Shown here in pieces: positions 62,094 to 64,000 of a stretch of 64,000 nucleotides of DNA (its first letter is position 1; each line of letters opens with the position of its first letter). The translations under genes and the position numbers were made by a program. The notes beneath the pieces were generated by a model, which saw only the letters and a list, made by a program, of their open reading frames with translations, searched no databases and was not told the DNA's origin. The DNA lies in contig CAVPAL010000007.1 of assembly GCA_963701435.1 (NCBI GenBank), forward strand, positions 372,001 to 436,000. The letters run 5' to 3'. The stretch is from JAACFF01 sp963701435. Its GTDB lineage: Bacteria > Chloroflexota > Anaerolineae > Promineifilales > Promineifilaceae.

Positions 62094-63023
62094 TCAAGAC
62101 TTATTCAACAAATCTTTAAGCGCCGGTTTTAATTGCTCAAACTTGAATTGATACCCAGTGTCCAGCAGTTTCTGACCGGAAACGCGTCGCCCATCAAGCA
62201 CCAGCGTCGAGATTTCACCTAAACCCAGCTTGAGCGCAAACGAAGGAGCGGGAATGAGCGATGGCCGGCCCATAACCGTTCCCAAGATGGAGCTAAATTG
62301 TTTATTCTGCACCGGGTTAGGGGCAACCAAGTTGTAGACGCCGCTTGCTGATCTGTTTTCAACCAGATATTGAATCGCGCCGACGGCGTCATCCTCATGA
62401 ATCCAGGAAAGCCATTGACGGCCGTTCCCTAAACGTCCCCCAACAAACATCTTGAATTGCAGAATGGAAATCGGCAAAGGGCCGCCATCAAGACTGAGCA
62501 AAGGCCCCAGGCGTCCAACTATACGGCGCACCCCCATTGTTTCTACCGGCGCTGTCGATGGCTCCCAATCAACCGCCACTACTTCTGACAAAAACGTGTT
62601 GCCGGGCGCAGAATTTTCACTTTGCAGCTCAGCGCCCGGTGGATAATAATCGATGCCAGAGGCTTGAAAAAGCAGCTTTGGTTTAACTTTAGCCTGTTCA
62701 ATCGCGGCCACAAGCGCCTTTCCAGCGTTCCGGCGGCTGGCGCGGATCCGCTGTTTGCGTTCTTCATTCCAACGGCCAGGTATGGCGCCTTTGCCGGCTA
62801 TGTTTTCGCCGGCAAGGTTAATGATTGCATCGGCGCCATCAACCAGGCGCCCCCAACCATCCGGCGTTTGGGCATCCCACTGCACACCTTGAACGCCCGG
62901 CGGGAATTGGTACGCACCGGGATTACGGCTCAATACGCTAATATCATGCCCGTTCTTCGCCAGAACGGCCGTTAACGGCTTGCCGATCAATCCTGTTCCA
63001 CCAGTTACTATTATTCGCATCAT
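62094..63023 (-). CDS. TIGR01777-family NAD-dependent epimerase
   Basis: 309 residues. Rossmann start RIIVTGGTGLIGKPLTAVLAKNGHDISVLSRNP, ADAIINLAGENIAGK, RIRASRRNAGKALVAAIEQAKVKPKLLFQASGIDYYPPGA, and a C-terminal DUF1731-type domain (ALKLGLGEISTLVLDGRRVSGQKLLDTGYQFKFEQLKPALKDLL). Function is not settled for the family. It is commonly found beside photolyase genes, as here. Confidence 0.9.
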   Translation of the reverse strand: MMRIIVTGGTGLIGKPLTAVLAKNGHDISVLSRNPGAYQFPPGVQGVQWDAQTPDGWGRLVDGADAIINLAGENIAGKGAIPGRWNEERKQRIRASRRNAGKALVAAIEQAKVKPKLLFQASGIDYYPPGAELQSENSAPGNTFLSEVVAVDWEPSTAPVETMGVRRIVGRLGPLLSLDGGPLPISILQFKMFVGGRLGNGRQWLSWIHEDDAVGAIQYLVENRSASGVYNLVAPNPVQNKQFSSILGTVMGRPSLIPAPSFALKLGLGEISTLVLDGRRVSGQKLLDTGYQFKFEQLKPALKDLLNKS

Positions 63024-63054
63024 TCAACCCTCCTAATTCCTTACCAGGTTGTAC

Positions 63055-63170
63055 CAGGTAATCGGCAACAAGTTTTCAAAATTAGAATCGCTCTAGACGT
63101 TGCCGATTCCTCAAGGAAACCGCAGTTCAACTACTTTAGGATTTCCGAATAGATTCTGCGATTTACCTAA
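63055..63170 (-). repeat. Double-hairpin repeat, full copy (reverse)
   Basis: Read left to right: CAGGTAATCGGCAAC pairs with GTTGCCGATTCC, followed by TCAAGGAAACCGCAG pairing with TGCGATTTACCTAA. Same architecture as 25141 in the opposite orientation but with different stem sequence in one hairpin (CGGCAAC), showing compensatory change that keeps pairing. It overlaps the last bases of the CarH-like gene. Confidence 0.85.
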
Positions 63171-64000
63171 TTCAAGATTGGATACTCAATCGTAACAATC
63201 ATGGCGGCAAACCACTCCAGAATCACTTTGCCAAGAGTGGGGTCAAGCTGTTTATGCAACGCCAGGTTATACTGCCGTATAAATTGTTTAAGCTGGTTAA
63301 TTGGAATGCGATAATTAACCATCAACCCTTCTACCCAACGAATATCTATTCCGATAAATGACAAATCTCCCAGCGCAAGCGCAGCGCTGATACTTTGCGT
63401 CATAGCGGCAACTGCAGTGGAAATTGATTGCGGGTCCGTCTCCGTTTGCTGTATTAGGGACCAGACTTCCGCCTCCACAGCAGCTGCATGGTCCTGAAAA
63501 TGAGCTGAAGCTTGCGTATAATCTGCTGAAATAGTCACAATTTTCGGCGTGGGGCGCGGCGCTTCAATCAGGGCTGCCACCGCATACAGCGCCTCATCCA
63601 GACTTTTGCCCAAAAAATGACCGGGTATACGCTCTCGAAGCTGGGGAATCTGGTTAAAAATCATTCCGCCATAGGCGAACGTTATTCCTTGAGTCTCTGC
63701 AATTTTAGCAACCTTAACCAGATTAGCAGCCGTGTGAAGTAATTGGGCGGAAAGGATCATTAGATCAGGTTCTGTTTGACGGATCGTTTTCTCCATTCTT
63801 TCAGCGGGAACGTTCCTGCCAAGATAGACGACATCCCATCCCTGACGGCGTAAAAGCACGGTCAAAAGTAAAATACTGAAGGTATGGTCATCTTCCGGCG
63901 CGCAAGCCACAATGATGCGCTGAGGCCGCGAGGGCAGCGGCATCCCGGCCAATAAGGCGTCTAACCGGCGAATGGCCAGTGCGGAAGCAAAATGTTCTTG
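63167..64000 (-). CDS. CarH/LitR-type B12-dependent photoreceptor regulator (5' end outside window)
   Basis: The frame is open to the window edge; the first visible residues are QEHFASALAIRRLDALLAGMP. They match the end of the four-helix bundle of CarH (EEHLAS type), including the Glu-His of the W-x9-EH light-sensing motif; the Trp and the MerR-like HTH lie outside. The cobalamin domain follows: CAPEDDHTFSILLLTVLLRRQGWDVVYLGRNVPAERM, with the DxHxxG motif reading DDHTFS (Gly replaced by Ser), then LMILSAQLLHTAANL and TFAYGGMIFNQIPQLRERI. Beyond ~150 is an extra C-terminal helical domain. It sits upstream of epimerase and photolyase genes, which it probably controls by light. Confidence 0.85.
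   Translation of the reverse strand, partial: QEHFASALAIRRLDALLAGMPLPSRPQRIIVACAPEDDHTFSILLLTVLLRRQGWDVVYLGRNVPAERMEKTIRQTEPDLMILSAQLLHTAANLVKVAKIAETQGITFAYGGMIFNQIPQLRERIPGHFLGKSLDEALYAVAALIEAPRPTPKIVTISADYTQASAHFQDHAAAVEAEVWSLIQQTETDPQSISTAVAAMTQSISAALALGDLSFIGIDIRWVEGLMVNYRIPINQLKQFIRQYNLALHKQLDPTLGKVILEWFAAMIVTIEYPILN

Larger units (their letters stand above)
112..62972. repeat. Highly iterated palindrome ACGGCCGT (81 copies)
   Basis: Exact copies start at 112, 214, 2780, 5819, 6274, 7388, 7491, 8250, 9561, 9629, 9895, 10818, 11032, 11255, 12036, 12320, 12760, 13424, 13621, 18345, 18592, 18686, 19114, 19446, 19916, 20454, 20745, 23158, 23190, 23222, 23450, 24824, 26951, 27091, 27496, 27860, 28431, 28467, 31162, 31611, 31915, 32827, 32923, 33678, 34492, 36905, 36959, 37291, 38035, 38322, 38427, 39601, 40308, 40694, 40716, 43411, 43538, 45301, 45737, 46238, 46357, 47771, 48909, 52056, 53184, 53250, 53632, 54207, 55516, 55651, 57053, 58029, 58675, 59629, 60001, 60156, 60631, 61130, 61734, 62418 and 62965. 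Found in all three coding phases (Thr-Ala-Val, Asn-Gly-Arg, Arg-Pro). Confidence 0.9.

Noticed and set aside
1..64000. CRISPR array or tRNA/rRNA genes
   Set aside because: No regularly spaced identical repeats with unique spacers, no cloverleaf with TTCRANY-type arms and no rRNA signatures were seen on either strand.

Overview
The window looks like a chromosomal segment of a free-living Chloroflexota bacterium, probably Anaerolineae-like. This is inferred from gene content: NarL/DegS-type sensor kinases, a WD40-like membrane protein, an orphan sugar-binding lipoprotein, a GT-C mannosyltransferase-like enzyme and a CarH/photolyase cluster. No rRNA, tRNA or CRISPR array was found. The most pervasive signal is the palindrome ACGGCCGT. 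I count 81 exact copies by hand, about one per 0.8 kb, against roughly one expected in 64 kb by chance. It behaves like a lineage-specific highly iterated palindrome and lies mostly inside genes.

Layout. 1-0.9 kb: 5' part of a secreted lamin-tail protein. 1.1-5.4 kb (minus): CUT2-type sugar ABC operon (permease, frameshifted ATPase, tandemly duplicated binding protein). Divergent from it, 5.8-8.5 kb (plus): a LuxR-type response regulator, a lone receiver protein, and a protein fusing a sugar-ABC ATPase domain with degenerate catalytic residues to a NarX-type histidine kinase. This is the strongest candidate for an undescribed system: a kinase that may read the state of the neighbouring sugar transporter. 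8.6-13.7 kb: a second kinase/regulator pair with a badly frameshifted kinase, then small membrane proteins and remnants. 14.8-17.4 kb: a cytosine-5 methyltransferase, a DUF4928-like protein and Vsr, inside the longest stretch without the palindrome, suggesting an acquired restriction-modification island. 17.7-25.7 kb: an internally deleted alkylation-repair gene, amidohydrolase, DPP-like peptidase, DRG/TGS GTPase, VOC dioxygenase, aromatic amino acid hydroxylase and an Lrp regulator. 25.9-27.1 kb: an acyltransferase remnant, then a GrdB/PrdB-like reductase gene with an in-frame TGA at the position of a conserved cysteine, a likely selenocysteine codon.

27.3-43.7 kb: glycosidase, membrane FeS oxidoreductase, PQQ-type sugar dehydrogenase-like protein, LysE exporter, alpha/beta hydrolase with an HTH partner, holin-like protein, OsmC, glycosyltransferase plus GAF kinase, methyltransferases, alcohol dehydrogenase, membrane-anchored Mrr-like nuclease and an M50 protease. 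43.7-47.9 kb: phosphohexomutase, glycerate kinase and a sugar-binding lipoprotein. 48.7-57.4 kb: a large secreted metalloprotease, an ABC-F factor and a WD40-like membrane protein. 57.4-64 kb: methyltransferase, MiaB, a minimal PEP/pyruvate-binding protein, and a light-responsive cluster (photolyase, TIGR01777 epimerase, CarH/LitR-like B12 photoreceptor).

Three interspersed non-coding repeat families occupy the gaps: a double-hairpin element of about 115 bp (six copies), a 136-bp MITE-like element with an 8-bp target duplication (two copies), and a short GTAGTAAC-type inverted repeat (two copies). Broken genes are concentrated in 2.3-13.8 kb. They could be genuine decay or residual indel errors in the assembly.
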